Counted from the first letter of the stretch, positions 26,129 through 34,538 are shown. The stretch is DNA of 64,000 nucleotides from Kiloniellaceae bacterium (GCA_021776095.1 JAJFGO010000076.1:1-64000), one strand, 5' to 3'. The notes: generated by a model not told the origin, from the sequence alone. Numbers and translations are program-made.

Positions 26129-27720
26129 ATATGCAACTTCTGGACCGCGTGGCGGCACCGCCTGCCGAAAGCGGCGGAGGCGAAGACCGCCTTAGATCGT
26201 GGCGCTGGGCAAGCGGGGTGCTATCCTTTGGTGTCCTGGCGGTCCTGGCCGTGTTTTGGGAGACGGCCTGGTCCATAGCTGCTATTTGGTGGGACTCCCC
26301 GGCGTTCAGTCATGGCCTTCTGATCGTCCCGATTTCCGGTTATTTGATCTGGCAGCAACGCGCGCGGCTCGCCGCCCTGACACCCAAGCCGGCTATCCTC
26401 GGCCTCGGCACCCTGGCAGCACTTGGCGCCGCCCTGGTCTGGCTGACCGGCGACGTGGCCGCAGTGCAGTTGGTTCAACAGCTGGCCCTAGTGGCCATCT
26501 TGCAAGCCTTGTTCGTCGCGGTTCTCGGGCTGCGGGTGGCTGCGGTCATTTTGTTTCCGCTTTTCTATTTGTTTTTCGGTGTGCCGGTCGGTTCCTTTCT
26601 GATCGAGCCGTTGCAGGATGTAACCGCTGCCTTCGTGGTGCGCGCCCTGCAAGCTATCGGCATGCCGGTCTACCTGGACGGCATCTTCATTCATATCCCC
26701 AGCGGCAGTTTCGAGGTCGCCGAGGCCTGCGCCGGATTACGATTTCTCATAAGTTCGGTCGCCCTCGGCGTCGTTTTCGCCTATGTGTTTTATAGTCAGG
26801 CTTGGCGCCGCATCCTGTTCGTCGCCTTGTCAATGCTGGTGCCGGTCATCGCCAACGGATTCCGCGCTACCGGGCTCGTGCTCTTGGCGCACTACAGCGA
26901 CTACCAACTTGCGGTTGGGGTCGATCATATCACCTATGGGCTGGTCTTCCTAAGCCTGGTGCTGTTCTGCCTGCTCGGCATCGGGTACTCGTTCCGCGAG
27001 CCGCGGCGCGCCTCAGCCGACAAAGCGTCCGCGGACGACCTAAGCGCCAAAGGCCGCGACGACACGATGCCGGTGCGCGCTGGATCGCCGTACCGCCTTT
27101 GCGGCGCCGCGGCTGGCGTCGTCGCCATAGTTGCCGCGAGTGCCGCCTATGCAACGCAGATCGAAGGCCGCGGCGCGGACACGCGAGTCGCACCGACGCC
27201 GCCCACCATTGGCGATTGGCAAACCACCGCGCCGGCCCATGCCGATTGGCGCCCGATGTTCCCCAATACCAGCCAAGACCTGATGTGGGGTTATTCCGAC
27301 GGAACCCGGCAGGTGGACCTTTACGTCGCCTACTTCGCACGGCAGCGCCAAGATGCCGAAGTGGTGAACTGGATGAACAACCTGGCCGGTGAAGAGGTTT
27401 GGCAGCGCGCGGGCAGCGGCACGACAACGGTGACCTTGGAAGGGCAAGAGGTTTCCGCCGACTACGTCCGAATTGTGGCCGGCGATCGCGAGCGATTCGT
27501 TTGGTACTGGTACCGGGTCGACGGCCATACCACCGGCAATGCCTATCTAGCCAAGGTCTTAGAGGTCAAAGCGAAGTTGTTGGGCGGCGAACAGGCCGCC
27601 GCGGTCATCGCCTTGGCCGCCGATTCCGCCGGCGACCCCAAGGCCGCGCATAGCACCCTGACGCGCTTCGCAGAGCAGGCGTGGCCCTTCACGCAAATCT
27701 TTAACCGGCCCAAACCATGA
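26125..27720 (+). CDS. xrtA: Exosortase A fused to EpsI domain
   Basis: A 531-residue protein. The N-terminal ~300 residues form an eight-helix exosortase with catalytic Cys202 in EVAEACAGLRFLIS, Arg247 in IANGFRATG and His268 in VDHITYG, the conserved triad of the EpsH/XrtA family. It cleaves PEP-CTERM tails after their signal, as a sortase-like transpeptidase at the outer face of the inner membrane. After a short basic linker and another hydrophobic segment (~335-355), the C-terminal ~180 residues match EpsI (DUF3485), beginning APTPPTIGDWQTT. The fusion is common for exosortase A. The gene overlaps its neighbours by four bases on both sides. An ATG at 26131 is an alternative start. Confidence 0.93.
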   Translation: MNMQLLDRVAAPPAESGGGEDRLRSWRWASGVLSFGVLAVLAVFWETAWSIAAIWWDSPAFSHGLLIVPISGYLIWQQRARLAALTPKPAILGLGTLAALGAALVWLTGDVAAVQLVQQLALVAILQALFVAVLGLRVAAVILFPLFYLFFGVPVGSFLIEPLQDVTAAFVVRALQAIGMPVYLDGIFIHIPSGSFEVAEACAGLRFLISSVALGVVFAYVFYSQAWRRILFVALSMLVPVIANGFRATGLVLLAHYSDYQLAVGVDHITYGLVFLSLVLFCLLGIGYSFREPRRASADKASADDLSAKGRDDTMPVRAGSPYRLCGAAAGVVAIVAASAAYATQIEGRGADTRVAPTPPTIGDWQTTAPAHADWRPMFPNTSQDLMWGYSDGTRQVDLYVAYFARQRQDAEVVNWMNNLAGEEVWQRAGSGTTTVTLEGQEVSADYVRIVAGDRERFVWYWYRVDGHTTGNAYLAKVLEVKAKLLGGEQAAAVIALAADSAGDPKAAHSTLTRFAEQAWPFTQIFNRPKP

Positions 27721-28553
27721 GCGCCCCGGCACATGCCCGGCCCGCCGAGGGCCCCAAGCGACACCGCCAAGTTCACATCGCTTTGATCGCGGCTTGCCTC
27801 GGGATCGCCGCCACGCTTCACCTGCCCACCGCCAAAGTCCAGGCCGGCGAGCTGATCGGCACCATCAAGCAGATCAAGCGGAGCGTGGTCGCCGTCGGCA
27901 CCCATCAGAAACTGCGCCGGCCGCCGATGGTTCTCATGGGCACCGGATTTGTGGTCGCCGACGGGCGCCATGTGGTGACCAGCGCCCATGTGGTGTCTCG
28001 CAAGCTGCAAGAGACCCCGGCGGAGAGGCTGGCCATCATTATCCCTAAAGGCGGTCAGAACGCGGAAGTCCGTTTCGCCGAGATCGTGGGCACCGATGCC
28101 GCGCACGACGTTGCTGTGCTTCGCGTGGCCGGCAAGGCGCTGACACCGGTCGCGCTGGGCGACGACACTGGGGTCGAGGAAGGCCTGGAAATCGCCTTCA
28201 CGGGCTATCCCATAGGCACCGTCCTGGGCCTCCATGCCTCGACCAGCCGGGGCATCGTTTCGGCGATCACGCCAATCTCCCTGCCACAGGTTTCGCCCCG
28301 GCTCTTGGATGCGAAAATGATCCGCCAACTGCGCGAGGGCTCGGCCGTGTTTCAGCTCGACGCCACCGCCTTTCCGGGCAACAGCGGCAGCCCCATGTAC
28401 GACGTGCGCCTCGGCACCGTCTACGGCATCATCAATAGCGTCTTCGTCAAGGATACCAAAGAGCGGGTCCTCCAGGACCCCAGCGGGATCACCTATGCGA
28501 CCCCTATCCGCCACGCCAAGGCCTTGCTGAAAACCCTCGGCCTGGGTGGTTGA
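27717..28553 (+). CDS. Trypsin-like serine protease in the exosortase operon
   Basis: A 278-residue exported protease with a signal or anchor segment at residues 20-43 and the chymotrypsin-fold triad His91 (TSAHVV), Asp131 (AHDVAVLRV) and Ser223 (FPGNSGSPMY). It resembles the protease domain of DegP/HtrA but lacks any PDZ domain. It overlaps xrtA by four bases (ATGA), so it is made with the exosortase. A role in trimming the exosortase substrates or the envelope is inferred from position only. I do not recall this gene as a standard member of XrtA loci. Confidence 0.88.
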   Translation: MSAPAHARPAEGPKRHRQVHIALIAACLGIAATLHLPTAKVQAGELIGTIKQIKRSVVAVGTHQKLRRPPMVLMGTGFVVADGRHVVTSAHVVSRKLQETPAERLAIIIPKGGQNAEVRFAEIVGTDAAHDVAVLRVAGKALTPVALGDDTGVEEGLEIAFTGYPIGTVLGLHASTSRGIVSAITPISLPQVSPRLLDAKMIRQLREGSAVFQLDATAFPGNSGSPMYDVRLGTVYGIINSVFVKDTKERVLQDPSGITYATPIRHAKALLKTLGLGG

Positions 28554-28738
28554 GCGGTGGTTGTCTCTTTCCACCCTAAGAGAGCGACTTTATTAACTGA
28601 TCTTGACTATGTTAGCCGCCATCCACGGCACCGCCGGGCCGATCCGGGTGGGGGGCCGCCGGGGCTCTTTGCACCGTACAGACGGGATCGGCTGGCCAAT
28701 AACGTGGGCGGGACAGCACACCTCGCGAAATTGAGAAG

Positions 28739-30127
28739 ATGACCAAGATCTTCGAAATGCATTTCCCGAAACCCTTTGTGGTTTTGGTCCTGATCGAGGC
28801 CGCGATCCTGGTCTGCTCGATCTATGTCGGCGAGGCGACCAGTTGGGTTGGCTTCGAGCTCACCTGGCCATCGATCCAGGAAGCTCTGCCGAACGCCCTG
28901 GGGTACGCCGCCATCCTCCTGATCATTATGTTCTCGCTGGGTGTCTATAGCGAGATCGTGGCGACCGCCTTTTATCAGGTGGTGCTAAGGGTCGGCGTCA
29001 GCTTTTTCCTCGGCTTCATCGTCATTTCCGCGATCTTCTATACCTTCCCGGATTTGTTGATCTGGCGCGCCGTCATGGCGGGCGCCTTGGTTTTCGCGTT
29101 CCTGGGCATCCTGGCCACCCACTATATTTTCTTGCACGCCATCGACCTGACGCCCTTAAAGCGCCGGGTGGCGGTTCTGGGCGTTGGAGAACAGGCGTCG
29201 CGGATCGATCAACTGGAACGGCACGATCAGGCGCTTGGGTTCGTGTGCATGGGCTTCTTCAATCTGGCCGGCGAAAGCACGACCGTGCCGCCGGCCCGCA
29301 TCGCCGAGCCCGAGACCTCGCTGAAGGACTTCGTTAAGCGGCGCAACGTGAGCGAAATTGTCATTGCCATGGACGAACGGCGGAATGCCTTGCCCATGGA
29401 GGAACTGACCGAGTGCGCGTTCCAAGGTATCGACATCATCGACTATCCGACGTTCTGGGAGCGCGAGGCGAGCCGCATCGATATCGACGCGCTGCCCGGC
29501 AACTGGTTGCAATTCGTGATCAGCTACCCCGGCGGGCGCCTGCTCTCGTTCATCAAGCGTCTATTCGATTTGGTGGTCAGCTTGACCGCCATGATCCTCT
29601 TGGCTCCTCTGATGGCGTGCACGGCGCTGGCGATCAAGCTGGATAGCCCCGGCCCTATCTTCTATCGGCAAGAACGGGTCGGCCTGCGCGGTCAGGCCTT
29701 CGCCCTGCTGAAATTCCGCAGCATGCGTACCGACGCGGAGAAGGACGGGGTTCCGCGCTGGGCGGCCGGAAAAGACGATCGGGTCACCGCCATCGGTAAC
29801 TTCATCCGCAAGGTACGGATCGATGAGATCCCGCAGATCATCAACGTCCTAAAGGGCGAGATGAGCTTCGTCGGACCGCGCCCCGAACGGCCATTCTTCG
29901 TGGATCAACTGGCCCAGGAAATCCCCTATTACCGCGAGCGGTTTCGGGTCAAGCCGGGCATCACCGGCTGGGCCCAGTTGAATTACCCTTACGGCGCCTC
30001 GGTCGCCGACGCGCGGCACAAGCTCGAATACGACCTCTACTACATCCGTCACTGTGGCCTGATGCTGGACACGATTATCGTGCTGCAGACCCTGCGCGTG
30101 GTGCTGTGGCCACCCAAGCAGGCGTGA
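28739..30127 (+). CDS. Exopolysaccharide-initiating sugar transferase, PEP-CTERM-associated (TIGR03013 type)
   Basis: A 462-residue polyprenyl-phosphate glycosyl-1-phosphate transferase. The N-terminal half has about four membrane helices and a CoA/NAD-binding-like middle domain (RRVAVLGVGEQASRID). The C-terminal third is the conserved sugar-transferase domain, with KRLFDLVVSLTAMILLAPL as the membrane-entry helix, the LDSPGPIFYRQERVG segment and the DEIPQIINVLKGEMSFVGPR catalytic block. It loads the first sugar onto the lipid carrier at the inner membrane and so starts repeat-unit synthesis. It begins 185 bp after the protease gene, so a separate promoter is possible. Confidence 0.92.
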   Translation: MTKIFEMHFPKPFVVLVLIEAAILVCSIYVGEATSWVGFELTWPSIQEALPNALGYAAILLIIMFSLGVYSEIVATAFYQVVLRVGVSFFLGFIVISAIFYTFPDLLIWRAVMAGALVFAFLGILATHYIFLHAIDLTPLKRRVAVLGVGEQASRIDQLERHDQALGFVCMGFFNLAGESTTVPPARIAEPETSLKDFVKRRNVSEIVIAMDERRNALPMEELTECAFQGIDIIDYPTFWEREASRIDIDALPGNWLQFVISYPGGRLLSFIKRLFDLVVSLTAMILLAPLMACTALAIKLDSPGPIFYRQERVGLRGQAFALLKFRSMRTDAEKDGVPRWAAGKDDRVTAIGNFIRKVRIDEIPQIINVLKGEMSFVGPRPERPFFVDQLAQEIPYYRERFRVKPGITGWAQLNYPYGASVADARHKLEYDLYYIRHCGLMLDTIIVLQTLRVVLWPPKQA

Positions 30128-30167
30128 CCCAGCCCGGCAGCCAAACCCGGGGGCCAATGCGATCGCC

Positions 30168-31355
30168 ATGAATACGGTCACCCCAAACCCGGCCGCGCCG
30201 GCTCCTGCACGCAGCACGCAAGAAGCCTTTGAGGGCCGGCATTTTCTGCATGCGTTCGCCTCGTTTAACGCCGGCGGCGTGCCGATCCGCATCGCTAACG
30301 TGCTCAATCACCTGGGGCCCGCCGTGCGGCACACCATCGTCGCCATGGACGGCGGATTCGCCGCGCGATCCTATCTCAGCCCCGATCTGAACTGCGACTT
30401 CGTGCCGGTCACCGCCGAGCGCAACCTGCTGCGCACCCTCTCCCTTCTGCGGGCCAAGCTGCGCGATTCGAACCCCGATCTGTTGCTGACATACAACTGG
30501 GGCGCGATCGAATGGGCCTTGGCGAATGGCTTGGGCGACGGCTGTCCGCACATGCATTTCGAAAGCGGCTTCGGGCCGGAAGAGGCGGACGGTCAACTGA
30601 CGCGACGGGTATGGATGCGCCGCATGGCCCTGCGCCGCATCGTTAGCCTGATCGTGCCGTCGCATACCCTGGAGGACCTGGCGACCCGGGTGTGGCGCAT
30701 CGATCGCCGCAAGGTTCACCTGATCCCCAATGGGATCGATTGCGCACGTTTTGCCCGCCCACCCGTTGTCGGCGCAGTGCCGGGCTTCGCGAAGGCGGCA
30801 AACGAATTAGTAGTCGGCACTGTCGCCCCCTTGCGCCCCGAGAAGAACCTGGCTCGCCTGATCCAGGCCTTCGCGGCCGTAGCCGACGGCCACAGGGCCC
30901 GGTTGCTGATCGCAGGCGACGGAGGGGAGCGTGGCAAGCTGACTGCCCTGGCGGAAAGCCTGGGCTTGGCCAAGCGGGTCGTCTTCGCCGGCCATGTGGA
31001 ACGGGTCGAGGAGGTGCTGGGCTGGTTCGATGTCTTCGCCTTGTCGTCGGATACGGAACAGATGCCCAACAGCCTGATCCAGGCCATGGCAGCGGGGCTG
31101 CCGGTCGCGGCAACCGACGTCGGCGACGTGCGGCGAATCGTCGCCGAGGAGAACGCGCCCTTCATCGTGCCCAAGTACGACGAGGTGGGCCTCGCACGGT
31201 CCCTGGCCCACTTGCTCGAGGCCGCACCGCTTCGCGCCCAATTGGGGGCGGCCAACCGCGACCGCGCCCGCACGGCCTATGCCCAGGATCGGATGTTCAA
31301 GGCCTATACGGAGCTTTACGGGGCGGCCCTCGCCTTCCGCCCCTCAGCAGGCTAG
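30168..31355 (+). CDS. Glycosyltransferase, GT4 family
   Basis: A 395-residue two-domain GT-B enzyme that would add a sugar to the growing exopolysaccharide unit. The C-terminal nucleotide-sugar-binding domain has PLRPEKNLARLIQAFA and the acidic signature ALSSDTEQMPNSLIQAMAAG, typical of retaining GT4 enzymes. The N-terminal acceptor domain begins HFLHAFASFNAGGVPIRIAN. Sugar specificity is unknown. It lies 40 bp downstream of the sugar transferase gene and closes the left half of the locus; a palindromic element follows its stop codon. Confidence 0.88.
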   Translation: MNTVTPNPAAPAPARSTQEAFEGRHFLHAFASFNAGGVPIRIANVLNHLGPAVRHTIVAMDGGFAARSYLSPDLNCDFVPVTAERNLLRTLSLLRAKLRDSNPDLLLTYNWGAIEWALANGLGDGCPHMHFESGFGPEEADGQLTRRVWMRRMALRRIVSLIVPSHTLEDLATRVWRIDRRKVHLIPNGIDCARFARPPVVGAVPGFAKAANELVVGTVAPLRPEKNLARLIQAFAAVADGHRARLLIAGDGGERGKLTALAESLGLAKRVVFAGHVERVEEVLGWFDVFALSSDTEQMPNSLIQAMAAGLPVAATDVGDVRRIVAEENAPFIVPKYDEVGLARSLAHLLEAAPLRAQLGAANRDRARTAYAQDRMFKAYTELYGAALAFRPSAG

Positions 31356-31493
31356 AGCAGCATCCGATCCATTGGACTCGCTCTCAGCGATCCGATGGAC
31401 CGGATAAGTCTGCTCTACCTCATTGAAGAGTGGAGCAATTTCATCTGAACGAATCGAACCGTATCGGTTCTATTCGTTCAGATATTGCTCTAG
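31353..31493. repeat. Tandem pair of AGAGCA/TGCTCT palindromic elements
   Basis: Two long inverted repeats lie back to back after the glycosyltransferase gene. The first runs from AGAGCAG (31354-31360) to CTGCTCT (31410-31416). The second has AGCAAT (31434-31439), ATCTGAACGAAT (31443-31454) and GAACC (31456-31460) pairing with GGTTC (31466-31470), ATTCGTTCAGAT (31472-31483) and ATTGCT (31484-31489). Both share outer ends with the element at 10139-10188 while the inner arms differ. They may act as terminators or as mobile palindromic units. Confidence 0.75.
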
Positions 31494-31930
31494 ACCAAAT
31501 GATGACTGGAGCCCCGGGCAAGCCCCGAAACCGTCTTGCGGGGGGCTTGGCCGGGCGGCATTTTTCTTGATGGGACTAGAAAAACCAGACCGATTACTCG
31601 CCCGCCCCTCCGGCCGGCAAAATTCCGGTCCATTGGGACAATTACACTAACGAAAAGTACTATTAAGGATGTCGCGAGCGTTAGAATGGAGACACTGTCT
31701 GCGGTAATTGGGGATTATTGATGTCATCGTTAATGTGGTTTAATTAGAAAGTTCGCAACAAAGAACTAACAATTTTTCACTAGCCAAACACTGTCATGTG
31801 TGTTAGTGTATTTTTAATGATAACGACCGGTTTAGGAGGTCTTCTCGAGGATTAAACGTCGGCGGAGAATAGGCAATGATAGGTCGGGGCGCAGAACCCC
31901 GCCACCATTTAGCTCTGCGGGGAGATGCAC
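31494..31930. other. AT-rich intergenic region before a small membrane-protein gene
   Basis: About 440 bp without a gene. The part 31635-31840 is strongly AT-rich with several TTAA words, unlike the flanking XrtA genes, and must contain the promoter for the small membrane protein. No sigma-54 -24/-12 pair was seen. Confidence 0.4.
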
Positions 31931-32146
31931 ATGACGCAAAATTTTACCAATATAGCACCGGCCGGGGCCGATGCCCATGATGGCGGAATCACGCTTGCCC
32001 CAAGTTTCCATGGTCAGACTCGGCGCAAAGGGATGCGGGGCCTGTTCGCTCTGGGTTTCCTGATTTTTTCGGCCGCCGTCAGCTACGCTGCGGTCTTCAT
32101 CCTCATCGACATGTGGTATAAAGGCGGAAGCCTGGGGATCTTTTAA
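31931..32146 (+). CDS. Small single-span membrane protein
   Basis: A 71-residue protein with a polar N-terminal 38 residues, one hydrophobic helix (~40-62; LFALGFLIFSAAVSYAAVFI) and a short tail ending GGSLGIF. No known domain. The start at 31931 has GGGGAG six bases upstream; a second ATG at 31925 would add two residues. It sits between the XrtA genes and tRNA-Val; a role in the exopolysaccharide system is possible but not shown. Confidence 0.65.
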   Translation: MTQNFTNIAPAGADAHDGGITLAPSFHGQTRRKGMRGLFALGFLIFSAAVSYAAVFILIDMWYKGGSLGIF

Positions 32147-32312
32147 GGTCACCCGGCGGCGGCCCACGCGGCCCGAGAGCCAGAAAAATGGCTTCGGAGG
32201 GCCGTTCGGCTGTTCTTGGGTTCGATGCCTTCTGGTATTGTCAGATGCCCCTGAGGAAGGGTCCTGACAGGCCCTGCGGAACTCGTATCCTTGGTACCGC
32301 AGGCCACCTTCC

Positions 32313-32388
32313 AGGCGCGTAGCTCAGTGGCAGAGCACCGCCATTACATGGCGGAGGTCGGAGGTTCGATCCCTTCCCGCGCCTACCA
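32313..32388 (+). tRNA. tRNA-Val (anticodon UAC), integration site of the island
   Basis: A cloverleaf can be drawn: acceptor AGGCGCG/CGCGCCT, D arm GCTC...GAGC, anticodon arm CCGCC-ATTACAT-GGCGG with anticodon TAC (Val), T arm around GGAGG-TTCGATC, and encoded CCA at 32386-32388. The T arm/acceptor junction holds one base more than the standard (CCTTCC instead of five bases), so either the T loop has eight bases or there is a bulge. The same base is present in the second copy of the 3' part at 52253-52301, so it is not a local error. The 3' half forms the left attachment repeat, and the tRNA remains intact at this end. Confidence 0.75.
32340..32388 (+). repeat. attL: left 49-bp direct repeat of the island
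   Basis: The 49 bases from the anticodon stem of tRNA-Val to its CCA end are repeated exactly at 52253-52301. This is the usual outcome of site-specific integration into the 3' end of a tRNA gene, here restoring the complete tRNA at the left junction. Confidence 0.92.
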
Positions 32389-32433
32389 TGTTTTCAATGA
32401 CTTAGATAACTCCCACGTCCGGCAGTTCCTGGC

Positions 32434-32453
32434 CTAGCAACCAAATAGCAACC
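32434..32453 (+). promoter_or_regulatory. Left arm-type integrase binding repeat (inferred)
   Basis: CTAGCAACCAAATAGCAACC consists of two TAGCAACC units in tandem, 45 bp inside attL. The right end of the island has CTAGCAACCATTTAGCAACC in the same orientation at 52128-52147. Paired direct repeats near both ends of an integrative element are the usual arm sites of tyrosine integrases. Confidence 0.65.
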
Positions 32454-32606
32454 GGCGCGCCTCATTCGGGCCGCTTTTTTGTCTGAGCCTGGGTGACGTT
32501 GGGCTTTGTGACTCAGTCGCAGAAACTGACGGCCTTCGCCCTATCCAGGGTTGGAACTCCGGAAGCCAACACCGGACCGCCTCATTGTCTTGGGGCTGTT
32601 GAACGG

Positions 32607-33077
32607 CTACTCCCCCCTGGCCCGCTCCAGGTACATCAGCTTTGGGAAAAACTTCTTGGGGTGCTTCCCGGCCGATGCAATCTCGTGGCGCCGGAGGCGC
32701 GTACCCTGCACGTTCACGAGGTCGTGGCCCTCAGAGAGAAAGTGCCGCATCAGCGCACGCTCCAGTATACCCAGGCACTTCGCTTTCTGTTGCCCGGGCT
32801 TGGATACGAAGCAGCCTGTAAGCAACACCCGCCGACCGGCCTTCGCGTTCTCGACATGCAGGATGAGCTTCAGGTTCCTTAGCTGGGATTTTACGCGGTT
32901 GCGAATGTTGTTCGCCTTGCCCACGTAGAGTGCCTCGAAGCCGCTACCAAAGCGGCGGCCGAAAACGTAGACACCGGGCGCACCAGGTAGCCGTTCTAGA
33001 TCGACCGTGTATATCAGGTTTTCCGAACGGCCATCCCTTAGCGGGATCGGGCGGCTCCAGTCTATGTTCAACTTCAT
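32607..33077 (-). CDS. GIY-YIG domain nuclease
   Basis: A 156-residue protein with a GIY-YIG catalytic domain: the G-V-Y strand is in LPGAPGVYVFGRR (residues ~33-45) and the matching YVG motif with its arginine in FEALYVGKANNIRNRVKSQL (~50-69). Such single-domain proteins cut DNA as homing-type or repair-type endonucleases. The start at 33077 follows AGAGG; upstream in-frame codons would add 40 non-conserved residues. It is the first gene inside the left end of the island. The target is unknown. Confidence 0.8.
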   Translation of the reverse strand: MKLNIDWSRPIPLRDGRSENLIYTVDLERLPGAPGVYVFGRRFGSGFEALYVGKANNIRNRVKSQLRNLKLILHVENAKAGRRVLLTGCFVSKPGQQKAKCLGILERALMRHFLSEGHDLVNVQGTRLRRHEIASAGKHPKKFFPKLMYLERARGE

Positions 33078-33193
33078 GGTTCGCGCCCTCTTTTGTCTCC
33101 GAGGAGGCCCATCGTAGATGCCCCGCTCGCGGACATCCAGAGGCCACCTTGCGGTTCGGGTTTCCCCTCTAAGACGACTGTCCGGAGCCACGA

Positions 33194-33397
33194 TCACCCA
33201 GGTAGCGACTCGCGTTGTTCCCTCAGCGCACGCGCCAAGTCACGCAGGAGCCGCCACGTTCCGCCCTTGAATGCGTTGCGCGCGACTATGGCCTTACCTT
33301 CCGGTGTCCTTGGTCCGGTCGCCTTTTCCCAGGGTCGCCATTGCCGGATTAGCTTGGCCTGCCGCGTCCGCCGTTCCGAAGTCCAGCCGTTCGCCAC
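33194..33397 (-). CDS. Island-associated small basic protein
   Basis: A 67-residue protein rich in Arg and Lys, beginning at GTG 33397 with GGAGG seven bases upstream. The stretch WEKATGPRTPEGKAIVARNA is the recognisable core, and I recall similar proteins in prophages and islands of alphaproteobacteria; the function is unknown. Its first 104 bases overlap, in another frame, the 3' end of the 209-residue gene upstream, and both frames look conserved. A truncated copy of its 3' half occurs at 35208-35303. Confidence 0.65.
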   Translation of the reverse strand: MANGWTSERRTRQAKLIRQWRPWEKATGPRTPEGKAIVARNAFKGGTWRLLRDLARALREQRESLPG

Positions 33398-33920
33398 TAT
33401 TTTCCTCCAGTAGTTTGTTTTGCAGATCCGGGTTTTCCCGCGCGGGAGCATTGTTCACCTGCTGGGGGCCGCCGGCGATGTTGGCCTGTCTGACATAGCC
33501 CATCATTGGCGGGTTTTTCATGGTCGCCAGGGTCTCCCAGGTCGCCCGGCATTGGGACTGCGCCCGCAGAGCCAGCTTTAGGTAACTGTCGAGGTTGTTC
33601 ATATACTCCGCGTTGATCGCCCGCCGGGCCAGGTTATTAAAGACCGCGTCGAGGGTATGGGCCTGCGTCGTCAGCATCGCCTCGCCCCGTGCCAGGTCGC
33701 CGTCGGTGGCTAACTTGGTCTGCACCGTCAGGGCATCGATCAACCCTCCCAGGTCGAGGTCTCCGAAGTTTTTGCCGTATTCCTTGAGCGTCAGCGCCGC
33801 CAGGACGGTAGGGCGAATAGCCGTCCGGGCAATGGTGACGGCTTTGTCCTCATTGGGCGGCCCAGGAGCGATGATCCGGTTCGGATCGCGCTTCTTGGCA
33901 GGTTTTCGCTTACTGGCCAT
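33294..33920 (-). CDS. Island/prophage-associated hypothetical protein
   Basis: A 208-residue cytoplasmic protein, probably mostly helical. The centre, MLTTQAHTLDAVFNNLARRA followed by LALRAQSQCRATWETLATMK, and the stretch RQANIAGGPQQVNNA are recognisable from uncharacterised proteins in alphaproteobacterial prophages and islands. The start at 33920 has a GAAGAG upstream; 33938 and 33953 are alternatives. The last 104 bases also code for the N-terminus of the small protein at 33194-33397. It is divergent from the DpnI-like gene. Confidence 0.7.
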   Translation of the reverse strand: MASKRKPAKKRDPNRIIAPGPPNEDKAVTIARTAIRPTVLAALTLKEYGKNFGDLDLGGLIDALTVQTKLATDGDLARGEAMLTTQAHTLDAVFNNLARRAINAEYMNNLDSYLKLALRAQSQCRATWETLATMKNPPMMGYVRQANIAGGPQQVNNAPARENPDLQNKLLEENSGERLDFGTADAAGQANPAMATLGKGDRTKDTGR

Positions 33921-34088
33921 GCGGATGCTCTTCCCCATTTGGCATTGGTTCACTATCGCGTATGTTTCACATCCACTTGTCAGTCCATACTAGTGTCCAG
34001 CTAGGGGCTTGTAGAGTGCCAACGCCCATTTTCACCCCGATATACGCATTCACATTGATGGCTCATAGCAACGCGGGATGCCCATACG

Positions 34089-34538
34089 ATGGCAACGTCT
34101 AGGCAGATAACGGGTGAGTTTGGCGAGAAGTTGGTTGTTCGGACCTGTTCCTGCCCAAAGTGCAAGAGGGGCAGGACGTTGAAGCGGCTGCCAAATAATT
34201 TCAAGTGTGCTGATGTCATCTGTGATTTCTGTGGCTACCTGGCGCAGGTCAAAACCGCTAGATCGGCGGATACCAAGCGAGTGCCAAATGTGATTTTGGG
34301 TGCGGCATGGCGACCACAGAAAGAAAGGATGGATGCTGGAATTTATTTTCCTCTGTTCATAGTTTTGGCTGCCCCGAATGGGAAGGCCGCGAGCGTCTTC
34401 TACCTATCTGCGGACTTGCAGAATCCAGAAATGTTTCAGCCAAGAAAGCCATTGTCGCAAAATGCGAAACGGGCGGGATGGCAGGGTTTCTATTGCGATA
34501 TGGACCTCGCAAAAGATTCATTGGTCCAGATTTGCTGA
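34089..34538 (+). CDS. Zinc-ribbon protein resembling DpnI-type nucleases
   Basis: A 149-residue protein. The N-terminal third holds paired cysteines (TCSCPKCKRG and VICDFCGYLAQVKT) that would form a zinc ribbon. Between and after them lies D...QVK (ADVICDFCGYLAQVKT), which resembles a PD-(D/E)xK-type nuclease core with Gln in place of Glu, as in the DpnI/Dam-replacing family layout. The C-terminal half alternates beta strands (YFPLFIVLAAPNG, ASVFYLSADLQ). If a nuclease, it would be a candidate modification-dependent or orphan restriction enzyme. No methyltransferase is adjacent. The assignment is structural guesswork from motifs. Confidence 0.5.
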   Translation: MATSRQITGEFGEKLVVRTCSCPKCKRGRTLKRLPNNFKCADVICDFCGYLAQVKTARSADTKRVPNVILGAAWRPQKERMDAGIYFPLFIVLAAPNGKAASVFYLSADLQNPEMFQPRKPLSQNAKRAGWQGFYCDMDLAKDSLVQIC

